From: Methylobacterium currus
Lineage (GTDB): Bacteria > Pseudomonadota > Alphaproteobacteria > Rhizobiales > Beijerinckiaceae
Direction: 5' to 3'
DNA length: 64,000 nucleotides
Assembly (NCBI RefSeq): GCF_003058325.1
Contig: NZ_CP028844.1
Span: forward strand, 205,001-269,000
This document shows positions 8,344 to 16,536 of the stretch, piece after piece. Both the position numbers and the translations under genes were made by a program. The first letter of the stretch is position 1; each line of letters opens with the position of its first letter. The notes under the pieces are model-generated. The model saw only the letters and a list, made by a program, of their open reading frames with translations, did no database searches and was not told the DNA's origin.

Positions 8344-9555
8344 TCAGGCAGCCTGGATGCGGGTCGTCTCGACCCCGTTGCGCAGGTAGCCGGCCGGGTT
8401 CCAGCGCGATTCCATCGGCTGGGTCGCGCCGTCATGGCCGGTCGCCCGCACCCGGATCGCGTGTGCGCCCGGCGCCAGGTCGAGGCTCAGGGTCCAGGGC
8501 CGGAAGGCGAAGCGGCCGAGATCCTCGCCAAGCCGCGCCTCGGTCCAGCTCCGCCCGTCATCGGCCGAGACCGCGACCGAGCGGATGCCCGACCCACCGT
8601 CGAAGGCGATGCCGCGCAACTCCGTGCGGCCGGCCGTCACGCGGGCGCCGTCCGTCAGGTTGGTCAGGAAGGAGCGGATGGTGAAGCGGTTGATCGGCAC
8701 GGTCTTGTCCGGCGCCTTGCCGGGCTCGGTGCAGGCGCAGTCGTTGTCCGGGATGCGGTAGGCTGACGTCATCCAGAACCCGTCGAAGGGCTTGTCGAGG
8801 ACCGTGATGCTGTCGAGGTGCTTGACCCAGTAGGTGCCGTAACGGCCCGGCACCACGAGGCGCAGGGGATAGCCGTTGAGCCAGGGCAGGTCCTCGCCGT
8901 TCATCGCGAAGGCGAGCATCACCGTGCCGTCGCGGGCGTGTTCGAGGGGGAGCGACTTGGCGAAATCCGGCGTCTCCGGAATGACCGGGCCGTCGAGCCC
9001 CGAGAAGGCGACCTCGACCGCACCGGCCTTCACCCCGGCCCGGTCGAGCACGGCCTTCAGCGGCACGCCGGTCCATCGAGCGCAGCCCATGGCGCCGTTG
9101 GCGAGCTGGCCGCCGGCCACGCGGGGGACGAAGAAGCCGCGCGAGTTGCCCGAGCACTGGTTGACGGCGACGATCTCGGTCGTGGGCATCGCCTTGAGCG
9201 CGGCGAGCGACAGCGAGAGCGGCGTCGCGACATGGCCCGTGAGGGTGAGCCGGAAGGTGTCCGGATCGATCGTCGTCGGGATGTCGGCGAGGTGGTAGCG
9301 GACGAAGAAGGCGTCGTTCGGCGTGATCGGGCCCTCGTCGAAGACCCGGAACGGCGTCTCCAGCTGCGGCGGCCGGGCGGTGGTCTGCAAGAGCGGGCGC
9401 TTGCCCGGATAGGCGACCAGCGGCCGCTCGCCGTTGCCGAACGGCAGCGTGACCATCTCGCCGGCCATGGCCCGCCACGGCCCGAGACCGGCGCCCCCGA
9501 GGCTCGCCAACCCGCCGAGGCCGATCCGGCCGATGAGGCTGCGTCTGTCGAGCAT
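8344..9555 (-). CDS. sorA: Molybdopterin sulfite dehydrogenase, SorA-like
   Basis: Oxidoreductase of 403 residues of the sulfite oxidase family. It begins with a twin-arginine signal (DRRSLIGRIGLGG), as expected for a periplasmic molybdenum protein. The cofactor domain carries the Mo-ligating cysteine in VAVNQCSGNSRG (Cys134); the C-terminal dimerisation domain contains GIAFDGGSGIRSVAVSADDG and RSWTEARLG, typical of the Mo-co dimerisation fold. The start at 9555 is preceded by GGGAGA. The frame is open much further upstream but without family similarity. With the cytochrome gene behind it, the pair should oxidise sulfite to sulfate, useful when organosulfonates or taurine are degraded. The sulfite substrate is inferred from the gene pair. 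Confidence 0.88.
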   Translation of the reverse strand: MLDRRSLIGRIGLGGLASLGGAGLGPWRAMAGEMVTLPFGNGERPLVAYPGKRPLLQTTARPPQLETPFRVFDEGPITPNDAFFVRYHLADIPTTIDPDTFRLTLTGHVATPLSLSLAALKAMPTTEIVAVNQCSGNSRGFFVPRVAGGQLANGAMGCARWTGVPLKAVLDRAGVKAGAVEVAFSGLDGPVIPETPDFAKSLPLEHARDGTVMLAFAMNGEDLPWLNGYPLRLVVPGRYGTYWVKHLDSITVLDKPFDGFWMTSAYRIPDNDCACTEPGKAPDKTVPINRFTIRSFLTNLTDGARVTAGRTELRGIAFDGGSGIRSVAVSADDGRSWTEARLGEDLGRFAFRPWTLSLDLAPGAHAIRVRATGHDGATQPMESRWNPAGYLRNGVETTRIQAA

Positions 9556-9861
9556 GTCGTTCTCTCCCGTCGCGATCCGATCTGCCAGCGTCGCGCCGGG
9601 ACGATACTCCCGATGCGGCCGATTCATCCGCCCCGGATGAAAAAACGTCGCGCGCGGAGCTGTCGGCGACGCTTCGCGCCCGGAGCCCGGTCGACCCGGA
9701 CCGCTTTCGCCATCGCTGGACATCGGGAGTTCCCTGGGAATCGACGGGCCGGTGATCGAGGCCGCGCGACCGGCGCGCCCTCGCCGTCCCTGCCGGCGAG
9801 AGCCGGGCTTCGCTGGCCACCAAGCCCGATGGCGGGGTCCGGACAGGGCCTCGCCGACCTT

Positions 9862-9894
9862 GCGATACCTCGTGACGTGGCGATACCTCGTGAC
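9862..9894. repeat. 18-bp-period tandem repeat upstream of the acyl-CoA ligase
   Basis: GCGATACCTCGTGAC occurs at 9862-9876 and again at 9880-9894, a direct repeat with 18-nt period. It lies 61 nt before the ligase start in the divergent gap with sorA. It could be a paired activator site or a simple slippage duplication. Confidence 0.5.
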
Positions 9895-9954
9895 TTGCCG
9901 GCGCCACCCTGAGACAAAGAGGAATAAGCACCAAGACACGAGGGAGAGACGACC

Positions 9955-11550
9955 ATGGACCGCGACGGCACCTTCGCCGGATCCGAGGCCGCGCGCGCCC
10001 GGCGCGACACGATTTCCGACGCCTTGCGCCGCACGGCCCGGCGCTACCGCGATCGGACCGCGCTGTCCTTCGGCGAGCGGCGTTGGAGCTTCGCTGACCT
10101 CGACCGCGCCGTCGACCGGGTCGCCCGCGGCCTGATCGAGGCGGGGCTGATCCGCGGCGACCGGGTCGGGGCGCTCGGGCGCAACTCGGATGCCTACCTG
10201 ATCCTGTGGCTCGCCTGCGCCCGGGCCGGCCTGATCCACGTCCCGGTCAATTACGCGCTCACCGGGCGCGAGCTGCGCTACATCGTCGAGCAATCGGGCG
10301 CCCGCGCGCTGATCGTCGATCCGGCGCTGGCGGGGAATGCCCGGGAGGCTCTGGACGAGGGGACGGGCCCTTGGTTCGGCACCCTGTTCGGCGGCACCGG
10401 CCTCGACGTGCTGCGGCTCGCGCAGGGCGAGAGCGAGGCCGAGCCGGTGGACGTGCCGGTCGCCGACGAGGACGTGGTGCAGCTCCTCTACACATCGGGC
10501 ACCACCGCGGCGCCGAAGGGCGCCATGATGACGAGCCGCGGCCTCCTCGCCGAGTATCTGAGCTGCGTCATCGCCCTCGATTTCGGCCCCGGCGACCGGG
10601 CCCTCGCCGCTCTGCCGCTCTATCACACGGCGCAGATGCACGCCTTCACCATGCCCCAGCTCCTCGCCGGGGCCGAGACGGTGCTGATCGAGGCGCCCGC
10701 GCCGGAGACCTGCCTGCGCCTGATCGAGGAGCACCGCCTCACCTCGTTCTTCGCGCCCCCGACCGTGTGGATCAGTCTCCTGCGCTCGCCCGACTTCGCG
10801 CGGCGGGACCTCTCGTCCCTGCGCCACGTCTATTACGGCGCCTCGATCATGCCGGTACCGGTGCTCGAGGAGCTGCGCACCCGCCTGCCCGGGGCGCGGC
10901 CCTACAATTGCTACGGCCAGAGCGAGATCGCGCCGCTCGCCACCGTCCTGCGTCCCGAGGAGCACGATGCCCGCCCGGCCTCCTGCGGCCGCCCGGTCTT
11001 CAACGTCGAGACCCGGATCGTCGACGACGCCATGCGCGACGTGGCCCCGGGCGAGCGCGGCGAGATCGTCCACCGCTCGGCCCAGCTGATGGCCGGCTAC
11101 TGGGACAAGCCGGAGGAGACGGAAGAGGCCTTCCGCGGCGGCTGGTTCCATTCGGGCGATGTCGGGATCATGGACGAGGACGGCTACATCACCGTGGTCG
11201 ACCGGGTGAAGGACGTGATCAAGACCGGCGGCACCATCGTGGCGAGCCGCGAGGTCGAGGAGGTGCTGTTCACCCATCCGAGCGTCTCGGAGGTGGCGGT
11301 GATCGCCCTGCCGCACCCGAAATGGATCGAGGCCGTGACGGCGGTCGTGGTGCTGCGGCCGGGCGCGGCGGCCGGGGCCGAGGAGCTGATCGCCCATTGC
11401 CGCACCGGGCTGGCTCCGTACAAGGTGCCGAAGCGCATCCTGTTCCAGGACGACCTGCCCCGGAACACCGCCGGCAAGCTGCTCAAGCGCGAGCTGCGGA
11501 CGCATTATGCGACGCTGGACTGGGCGGGTGAGGACATGCGGGGCGCGTGA
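9955..11550 (+). CDS. AMP-forming acyl-CoA synthetase
   Basis: ANL-superfamily ligase of 531 residues that activates a carboxylic acid as acyl-AMP and then acyl-CoA. The phosphate-binding motif YTSGTTAAPKGAMMT is at about 178-192. YNCYGQSE, GWFHSGDVGIMDEDGYI and the hinge VDRVKDVIKTGG follow, and the catalytic lysine of the C-terminal subdomain lies in NTAGKLLKREL near 507. GGGAGAG ends about 9 nt before the start. It is a single gene, divergent from sorA. It resembles fatty-acyl or short-chain aryl/alkyl CoA ligases of the FadD/AcsA-like group; the substrate cannot be assigned. Confidence 0.9.
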   Translation: MDRDGTFAGSEAARARRDTISDALRRTARRYRDRTALSFGERRWSFADLDRAVDRVARGLIEAGLIRGDRVGALGRNSDAYLILWLACARAGLIHVPVNYALTGRELRYIVEQSGARALIVDPALAGNAREALDEGTGPWFGTLFGGTGLDVLRLAQGESEAEPVDVPVADEDVVQLLYTSGTTAAPKGAMMTSRGLLAEYLSCVIALDFGPGDRALAALPLYHTAQMHAFTMPQLLAGAETVLIEAPAPETCLRLIEEHRLTSFFAPPTVWISLLRSPDFARRDLSSLRHVYYGASIMPVPVLEELRTRLPGARPYNCYGQSEIAPLATVLRPEEHDARPASCGRPVFNVETRIVDDAMRDVAPGERGEIVHRSAQLMAGYWDKPEETEEAFRGGWFHSGDVGIMDEDGYITVVDRVKDVIKTGGTIVASREVEEVLFTHPSVSEVAVIALPHPKWIEAVTAVVVLRPGAAAGAEELIAHCRTGLAPYKVPKRILFQDDLPRNTAGKLLKRELRTHYATLDWAGEDMRGA

Positions 11551-11808
11551 GCGCGTCTCAGCCGGCCACACCGCGCCCAGGGTCACCGGGTGCTCGCCCC
11601 AGGATACCCCGACGGCCATCCATCCACGCGCACGGGGCCCGCTCCGGTGCGCGTGACGGGCAGCCGGCTCGCCGTAGCCCTCCGAGCACGTCCGAGCATC
11701 CCTCTTCATCCACACCAGAGACGAAACGACGCGCGTTGCCATCCTGTTCTCGTGCGTTGACGGGAGCGGCCAAGGTAGCGTGTCGGCCGTGCTCGCGTAG
11801 GTGATGGA

Positions 11809-13068
11809 ATGCCCGAGACCCGTAGCTTCGGCCCGCAAGACCGTGCGGCCGTCCTGGAACGTCAGCGCACCCTGAAGATGGCACGATCGGCCCACGCCTA
11901 CGTGCGCGGCAACACCCTGAAGTTCTACGAGTGGCTGGACGGGCTTCCCCGCGGCACCCTGCCGGAGGGGCCGCCGGTCTGGATCTGCGGCGATTGCCAT
12001 CTCGGCAATCTCGGGCCGCTCGCCGATGCCGAGGGGCGGGTCGAGATCCAGATCCGCGACCTCGACCAGACGGTGATCGGCAACCCGACCCACGATCTCG
12101 TCCGCCTCGGCCTGTCGCTGGCGAGTGCAGCGCGCGGCTCGGACCTGCCCGGCGTCGTCACGGCCCGGATGCTGGAGGAGATGGTCCGCGGCTACGCGCA
12201 GGGACTCGGCGTGAACGGGGTCGGCGAACAGGGCGTCGACGAGACCCCGCCGGAGCCGGAGGTGGTCCGCACGGTGCGCCGCCGCGCCCTCGGCCGGCGC
12301 TGGAAGCAGCTCGCCCGCGAGCGCCTGAGGGATGTCGAGCCGCGGATCCCCCTCGGCCGCAAGTTCTGGGCCCTCGACGCGGCGGAGCGCGACGCCCTGC
12401 ACGACCTGTTCGGGGAGGAAGCGGTGCGCCGCCTCGTTCTCGCCCTCGACGGGCGCGACGCGGCGGATCTTCGCCTGGTCGATGCGGCCTACTGGATGAA
12501 GGGCTGCAGCTCGCTCGGCTTCCTGCGCTACGCCGCTTTGGTGCGGATCGAGGAGCCGGAGGGCAAGGGAGACGGCAAGGGAGACGGTAAGGGAGAGGCG
12601 AAGCGGCAAGACAGGAGCCGGCTGGCCCTGGTCGACCTGAAGGAGGCGGTCGCGCCCGCGGCCCCCCCGGCGCCCGGTGTCCGGATGCCCGGGGACGCCG
12701 CCGAGCGCATCGTCGCCGGAGCGCGGGCGCTGTCGCCGAATCTCGGCGAGCGGATGCTGCCCGTGCATCTCCTCGGCAAGCCGGTGGTGATGCGCGAGCT
12801 CGCCCCACAGGACCTGAAGCTCGACGTCGACCAGTTCAGCCGCGAGGAGGCGGTTCGGGCCGCCCATTACCTCGCCTATGTGGTCGGCCGGGCGCATGGC
12901 CGGCAGATGGACGAGGCGGCCCGCCGGGAGTGGCGGGCGGAGGTGACGAGCGGCTGCGACGCGCAGGCCCCGTCCTGGCTGTGGTCGAGCGTGGTCGAGC
13001 TCGCCGGGCGCCACGAGGTCGGCTACCTGCAGCATTGCCGCCTCTACGCCGAGAGACGCGCCGCCTGA
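11809..13068 (+). CDS. DUF2252 family protein
   Basis: Protein of 419 residues with the DUF2252 hallmarks: RTLKMARSAHAYVRGNTLKF, the kinase-like ICGDCHLGNLGP, and RDLDQTVIGNPTHDLVRL. These motifs recall aminoglycoside-phosphotransferase/kinase-like folds, but the biochemical function is not established. Near residues 250-266 a short lysine/glycine repeat (GKGDGKGDGKG), encoded by a GGGAGACGGCAAGG-type DNA repeat, forms a variable loop. The 258 nt upstream hold no convincing gene. It converges on a beta-lactamase-fold gene 29 nt away. Confidence 0.85.
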   Translation: MPETRSFGPQDRAAVLERQRTLKMARSAHAYVRGNTLKFYEWLDGLPRGTLPEGPPVWICGDCHLGNLGPLADAEGRVEIQIRDLDQTVIGNPTHDLVRLGLSLASAARGSDLPGVVTARMLEEMVRGYAQGLGVNGVGEQGVDETPPEPEVVRTVRRRALGRRWKQLARERLRDVEPRIPLGRKFWALDAAERDALHDLFGEEAVRRLVLALDGRDAADLRLVDAAYWMKGCSSLGFLRYAALVRIEEPEGKGDGKGDGKGEAKRQDRSRLALVDLKEAVAPAAPPAPGVRMPGDAAERIVAGARALSPNLGERMLPVHLLGKPVVMRELAPQDLKLDVDQFSREEAVRAAHYLAYVVGRAHGRQMDEAARREWRAEVTSGCDAQAPSWLWSSVVELAGRHEVGYLQHCRLYAERRAA

Positions 13069-13097
13069 AGGCCGGCTCCCCGCCTGCCGTGAGGGCG

Positions 13098-14402
13098 CTA
13101 CTGCACCAGCGCGCCGTAGAGGAGGTTCTTGAACAGGAAGCGGGTGTGCTGGCGCGTGCTCGGGCCGGCCGCCAGGAAGATCCCGACGATCCCCTCCTTG
13201 CGGTCGACCGTGAAGCTGGTGCCGCCTGCGCCCGCCCACATCGCGTCGCCCTTCGAGCCTGGGGCCCAGGCTCCGCCCTCGTCGAGGCGCACGCCCCAGC
13301 CGAGACCGAAGCCGTAGCCGGGCCCGGTGGTCGGGGTCGGCGCGCCTTCGAGGCCCTGGATGTGGTTCGACAGCATGAACTCGACCGATTCGCGCGACAG
13401 GATGCGTACGCCGTCCAGCTCGCCGCCATTCGCCACCATCTGGGCGAAGCGGAAGTAATCCTCGGCCGTGATGAGCGCGCCGGCCCCGCCATGGACGTAG
13501 CGCTTGCCCGGATCCTGCTCGCTGCGCGCGAGCTTCCACAGGTCGGTCTTGAGCGGATCGGAATCGTAGGCGTCGGCGAAGCGGGCGGCCTGGTCCGGCC
13601 GGAGCTGGAAGCTCGTCTGCGTCATGCGCAGGGGCCGGAAGAGCACCTCGTCGAGGACGCGGTCGAGGCGCTGGCCCGACACCTTCTCGACGACGAGACC
13701 GAGCACGTCGGTGGCCACCGAGTATTCCCAGCGCGTGCCCGGCTCGTAGGCGAGCGGGATCGCGGCGAGCCGCTTGACGAACTCGTCGTTCGAGAGGTCG
13801 CCGTTCAGGCTCTCGACGTCGGCTTTCTCGTAGGCCTCCCTCATCTCCGGGAAGGGCGCGGAGCCTCCGTAGGTGAAGCCCGCGGTGTGGCGAAACAGGT
13901 CCCAGACCAGGATCGGGCGCTTGGCCGGAACAGCGACGCGGCTCGTGCGCCCGCGCTCGTCGCGGACCTCCGCGTAGACCTTCATGTCCTTGAACTCGGG
14001 AAAATACTGCGCGAGCGGATCTCGCAGGCCGAGCCGGCCCTGCTCCATCAGCGCCATGGCGGCCACGGCGGTGAACGGCTTCGTCATCGAGAAGCCGCGA
14101 AACACCGCGTCGCGGGTCATCGGCTTCGTCTTCGCGGAATCGAGGAAGCCGTGGGCCTCGAAGTGGACGATCTTGCCGTTGCGGGCGATCAGCGTCACCG
14201 CGCCGGGCACCGTCCCCTTCTCGATCTCCCGGCTCATCGCCGGCGCGATGCGGGCCAGGCGCTCGGTCGAAAAGCCCTCCTGCACCGGCGGCCCGTCCGC
14301 GGCGAGCGAGGCGCCCGCCAAGAACGCACCCTTCAAGACCACACCCGTCACGACCACGGTCGCCATCGACCAAGACAGAGCGCGTTTCGCGGTCCGGCCC
14401 AT
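13098..14402 (-). CDS. Serine hydrolase of the beta-lactamase/penicillin-binding fold
   Basis: Exported hydrolase of 434 residues (signal peptide within the first 35). The active-site serine and lysine lie in FSMTKPF (Ser105-Lys108) and the YxS/N-type motif is Tyr227-Ser228 in RWEYSVATD. The layout matches class C beta-lactamase-related esterases (EstB type) and D-amino-acid hydrolases, not a dedicated antibiotic-resistance enzyme. Typical late motifs are GYGFGLGWGV and GAGGTSF (third-motif position). The start at 14402 was chosen because it begins the signal peptide; the open frame upstream is only absence of stops. Physiological substrate unknown. Confidence 0.85.
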   Translation of the reverse strand: MGRTAKRALSWSMATVVVTGVVLKGAFLAGASLAADGPPVQEGFSTERLARIAPAMSREIEKGTVPGAVTLIARNGKIVHFEAHGFLDSAKTKPMTRDAVFRGFSMTKPFTAVAAMALMEQGRLGLRDPLAQYFPEFKDMKVYAEVRDERGRTSRVAVPAKRPILVWDLFRHTAGFTYGGSAPFPEMREAYEKADVESLNGDLSNDEFVKRLAAIPLAYEPGTRWEYSVATDVLGLVVEKVSGQRLDRVLDEVLFRPLRMTQTSFQLRPDQAARFADAYDSDPLKTDLWKLARSEQDPGKRYVHGGAGALITAEDYFRFAQMVANGGELDGVRILSRESVEFMLSNHIQGLEGAPTPTTGPGYGFGLGWGVRLDEGGAWAPGSKGDAMWAGAGGTSFTVDRKEGIVGIFLAAGPSTRQHTRFLFKNLLYGALVQ

Positions 14403-14558
14403 CCCGTCCTCCCGATTTTTTGGCAGCATAGACCGTGGACGGCCGAGGGACCAGCAGCTGAGCCTGGACGACCCACGAGGACGATCGCATGCCCATCCTG
14501 TCTGTCGAACGGGGCGCGGTGCGACGTGACGAGAGCGACAGCGGGAGACGTGCAGACC

Positions 14559-15053
14559 ATGCAGGACGACGTGACCGGCCGGACCCTCATGATCCACGAG
14601 CCTCGGGCGGTGCCGCGGCTCGGCGTCGCCCTGGGCTTCGGACCGATGCCGCCCTTCGTGGCCGGCTCGGCCGCGTCCTGGACGCTGGGGGGCGAGCCCG
14701 GCCAGGCGGCGGTCACGGTGACGCTGCTGTGGGGGTGCGCGATCCTGCTGTTCTTCTCCGGCGTCCGCCGCGGGGTCAGCTTCCGCACCGAGGGCGGCGC
14801 GACGGTGACGCAGATCGCCACCATGATGGGCTTGTTCGTTCTCGGCTTCGGGGCCCTGCTGGCGGTCGCCCTGGGCCGCGCCGCCTTCGCCGCCGCCCTC
14901 CTGATCGCCGGCTACAGCGCGGTCGCCGTGCTCGATCCCATCGCCGCCCGGCGCGGCGAGGCGCCTCTGTTCTTCGCGCGGCTGCGCCCGATCCAGATGC
15001 CGCTCGCGATCGTGAGCCTCGCGGCGATCCTGGTCCTGGTCGCGCGGGGGTGA
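14559..15053 (+). CDS. DUF3429-type integral membrane protein
   Basis: Hydrophobic protein of 164 residues with four or five transmembrane segments. The pattern RLGVALGFGPMPPF, then VTLLWGCAILLFFSGVRRG, and a C-terminal RPIQMPLAIVSLAAILVLVA matches the DUF3429 family, whose function is unknown. ATG 14559 follows GGGAG at 14543-14547; an ATG at 14589 is also possible. It is transcribed divergently from the beta-lactamase-fold gene. Confidence 0.7.
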   Translation: MQDDVTGRTLMIHEPRAVPRLGVALGFGPMPPFVAGSAASWTLGGEPGQAAVTVTLLWGCAILLFFSGVRRGVSFRTEGGATVTQIATMMGLFVLGFGALLAVALGRAAFAAALLIAGYSAVAVLDPIAARRGEAPLFFARLRPIQMPLAIVSLAAILVLVARG

Positions 15054-15060
15054 GGCCGCG

Positions 15061-16053
15061 TCACTCGACCGTGTTGGGCGCCACGACGTTGCCGGTGCCG
15101 TTGTCGGCATTGTCGATGCTGCTGCCGAACGGGTAGCCGGCATCCTCGCCGCAGGTCAGCCGCCAGCCGTTGCGGGAATTCACCACGACCGGCGCGGCCT
15201 GGAAGAAGCCGCTGGTGCGGAAGGTGTTGCCGGTGATCACGTTGTCGGAGGGAGTCTGGTGGCGCACCGTGCCGCCCTCGCCGCAATTGCGGTAGAGGCG
15301 CACGCCGCCCTGGCCGCGCAGGGTGAAGCGGTTGCCGGTGATGCGGTTGCGGGCCGAGCCGTCCACCGCGATGGTCTCGCGTCCCGTCTCGGTCTCGAAG
15401 TCGTTGTCCTCGATGCGGTTCTCGGCGCTCTCGGCATCGAGGTAGAGCGCCGTCGAGACCGAGCGGCCGGCGAGCCGCGAGCCCCGCAAGGCGACCTGGG
15501 TGACGCCGGGGCCGAGATAGAGCGGGATCGGCCCGGCGGCGACGATGGTCGTGCCGGCGATCGTCACGTCGGTCGGCGCGGCGTCCTGGGCCCGCCCGGT
15601 GTGGCCGAGGCTGTGCGAGGAGTCGCGCAGGAGCGGGCCCTGCCCGTTCTCGCCCATGCCCCAGATCCGGACATGGCCGTAGATCGTGCAGTCGCGGATG
15701 CGGATGTCGGCCGGACGGTCCCATGTACCGCCCGGGCGGGCAGGAGGCCGGGAGCGGATCGCGATCGTGTAGGCGCCGAGATGCGCCGGCTCGCCCGCAC
15801 GGCCGAGGGTGGCGCCGGCGCAGTCGAGCGTGAGGCCGGACGCCGCCGCGCCCTCGATCACGAGGCGCTTGAGTACCCGGTCGCCCGGCGACAGGCGCAG
15901 GGAGCAGGTGAGCCGAACGTCGTCGTCCTCCGCCGTCGGCGGCGCGAGGAGGCGCGCGCGGGTCCCCGCGTCGCAGGGCGCGGCGGCGGCGGGGCGCACC
16001 AGGGCGGGCGGGTCGGGCGGCGTCGGGAGCGTGAACGGCATCGAATCGCCCAT
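15061..16053 (-). CDS. Right-handed parallel beta-helix repeat protein
   Basis: Protein of 330 residues rich in short beta-strand repeats with Asn ladders (NRIEDNDFE, NRITGNRFT, DNVITGNTF), the hallmark of the pectate-lyase-like right-handed beta-helix (NosD/PbH1 repeats). No catalytic set is obvious and no clear signal peptide is seen from ATG 16053, although Pro- and Ala-rich residues lead into the first repeats. Four cysteines could form disulfides, hinting at export. It may bind or cut a polysaccharide. It converges with the DUF3429 gene 7 nt away. Confidence 0.72.
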   Translation of the reverse strand: MGDSMPFTLPTPPDPPALVRPAAAAPCDAGTRARLLAPPTAEDDDVRLTCSLRLSPGDRVLKRLVIEGAAASGLTLDCAGATLGRAGEPAHLGAYTIAIRSRPPARPGGTWDRPADIRIRDCTIYGHVRIWGMGENGQGPLLRDSSHSLGHTGRAQDAAPTDVTIAGTTIVAAGPIPLYLGPGVTQVALRGSRLAGRSVSTALYLDAESAENRIEDNDFETETGRETIAVDGSARNRITGNRFTLRGQGGVRLYRNCGEGGTVRHQTPSDNVITGNTFRTSGFFQAAPVVVNSRNGWRLTCGEDAGYPFGSSIDNADNGTGNVVAPNTVE

Positions 16054-16071
16054 CCCCGTCGGACGCTCATG

Positions 16072-16110
16072 CGGAAACGGGCGGGACGTCAGGCGTCCCG
16101 CCCGTTTCCG
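16072..16110. terminator. Perfect 17-bp hairpin
   Basis: CGGAAACGGGCGGGACG at 16072-16088 and its exact reverse complement at 16094-16110 are separated by TCAGG. It lies just past the stop of the small minus-strand gene at 16143 and before the beta-helix gene start. No T-run follows on either strand, so it acts either as a terminator without a U-tract or as an mRNA-stabilising hairpin. Confidence 0.6.
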
Positions 16111-16142
16111 GACTCATGAGAGATGTGCGGCGGCGCCGGCGC

Positions 16143-16346
16143 TTACCAGCGCCCGCTGCCCGCGGAGTGCATGCTGCGCTCGACGGCGGCCAGCGCGCTG
16201 GCCTCGGCCTTCGCTTCCGTCGGATGCGGGCGGTCGGACCGCTCGACCAGCTTGCCGTTCCGGCGGATGGCCCACTGGAACTGGCCGGCCGGCTTCGTGA
16301 TGGGGGAAACTTCGATGGTGTAGGGAGTGGAAGTGCTGTCTGCCAT
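16143..16346 (-). CDS. Small conserved-looking hypothetical protein
   Basis: Product of 67 residues, starting MADSTSTPYTIEVSPI, with a compact core of alternating strands (FQWAIRRNGKLVERSD) and a helix (EAKAEASALAAVERSM). The pattern suggests a small DUF2188/DUF1508-like alpha/beta domain, but I cannot assign a family. It is followed by a strong hairpin and is divergent from the cyclase gene, so it has its own promoter in 16347-16536. Confidence 0.6.
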   Translation of the reverse strand: MADSTSTPYTIEVSPITKPAGQFQWAIRRNGKLVERSDRPHPTEAKAEASALAAVERSMHSAGSGRW

Positions 16347-16536
16347 GACCCCCATATAAGGGCGGTGCGGGCACTTTTCCACCCCATCCCGGCCAACTGT
16401 CATCCCGGCCGGTTCCGTACCGGCCAAATGATGCGCGCGCGCCTTGCACGGCGCTATATCCTTGCACCGCCGCAAGGCGGGGAAGCGCAGGGCGAGACCT
16501 GCTATTCTCGGCTGAGCGAGGCGCGAGTGAGGAGCC

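Noticed and set aside
11547..11804. 85-codon frame after the acyl-CoA ligase
   Set aside because: Ser/Pro/Arg-rich without structure-like pattern or a ribosome-binding site; taken as non-coding.
8344..14496. A 2050-codon open frame on the minus strand
   Set aside because: Only the last 404 codons (sorA) show protein-family sequence. The rest is antisense to the ligase and DUF2252 genes and reads as Arg/Gly/His-rich noise, a result of high GC and few stops.
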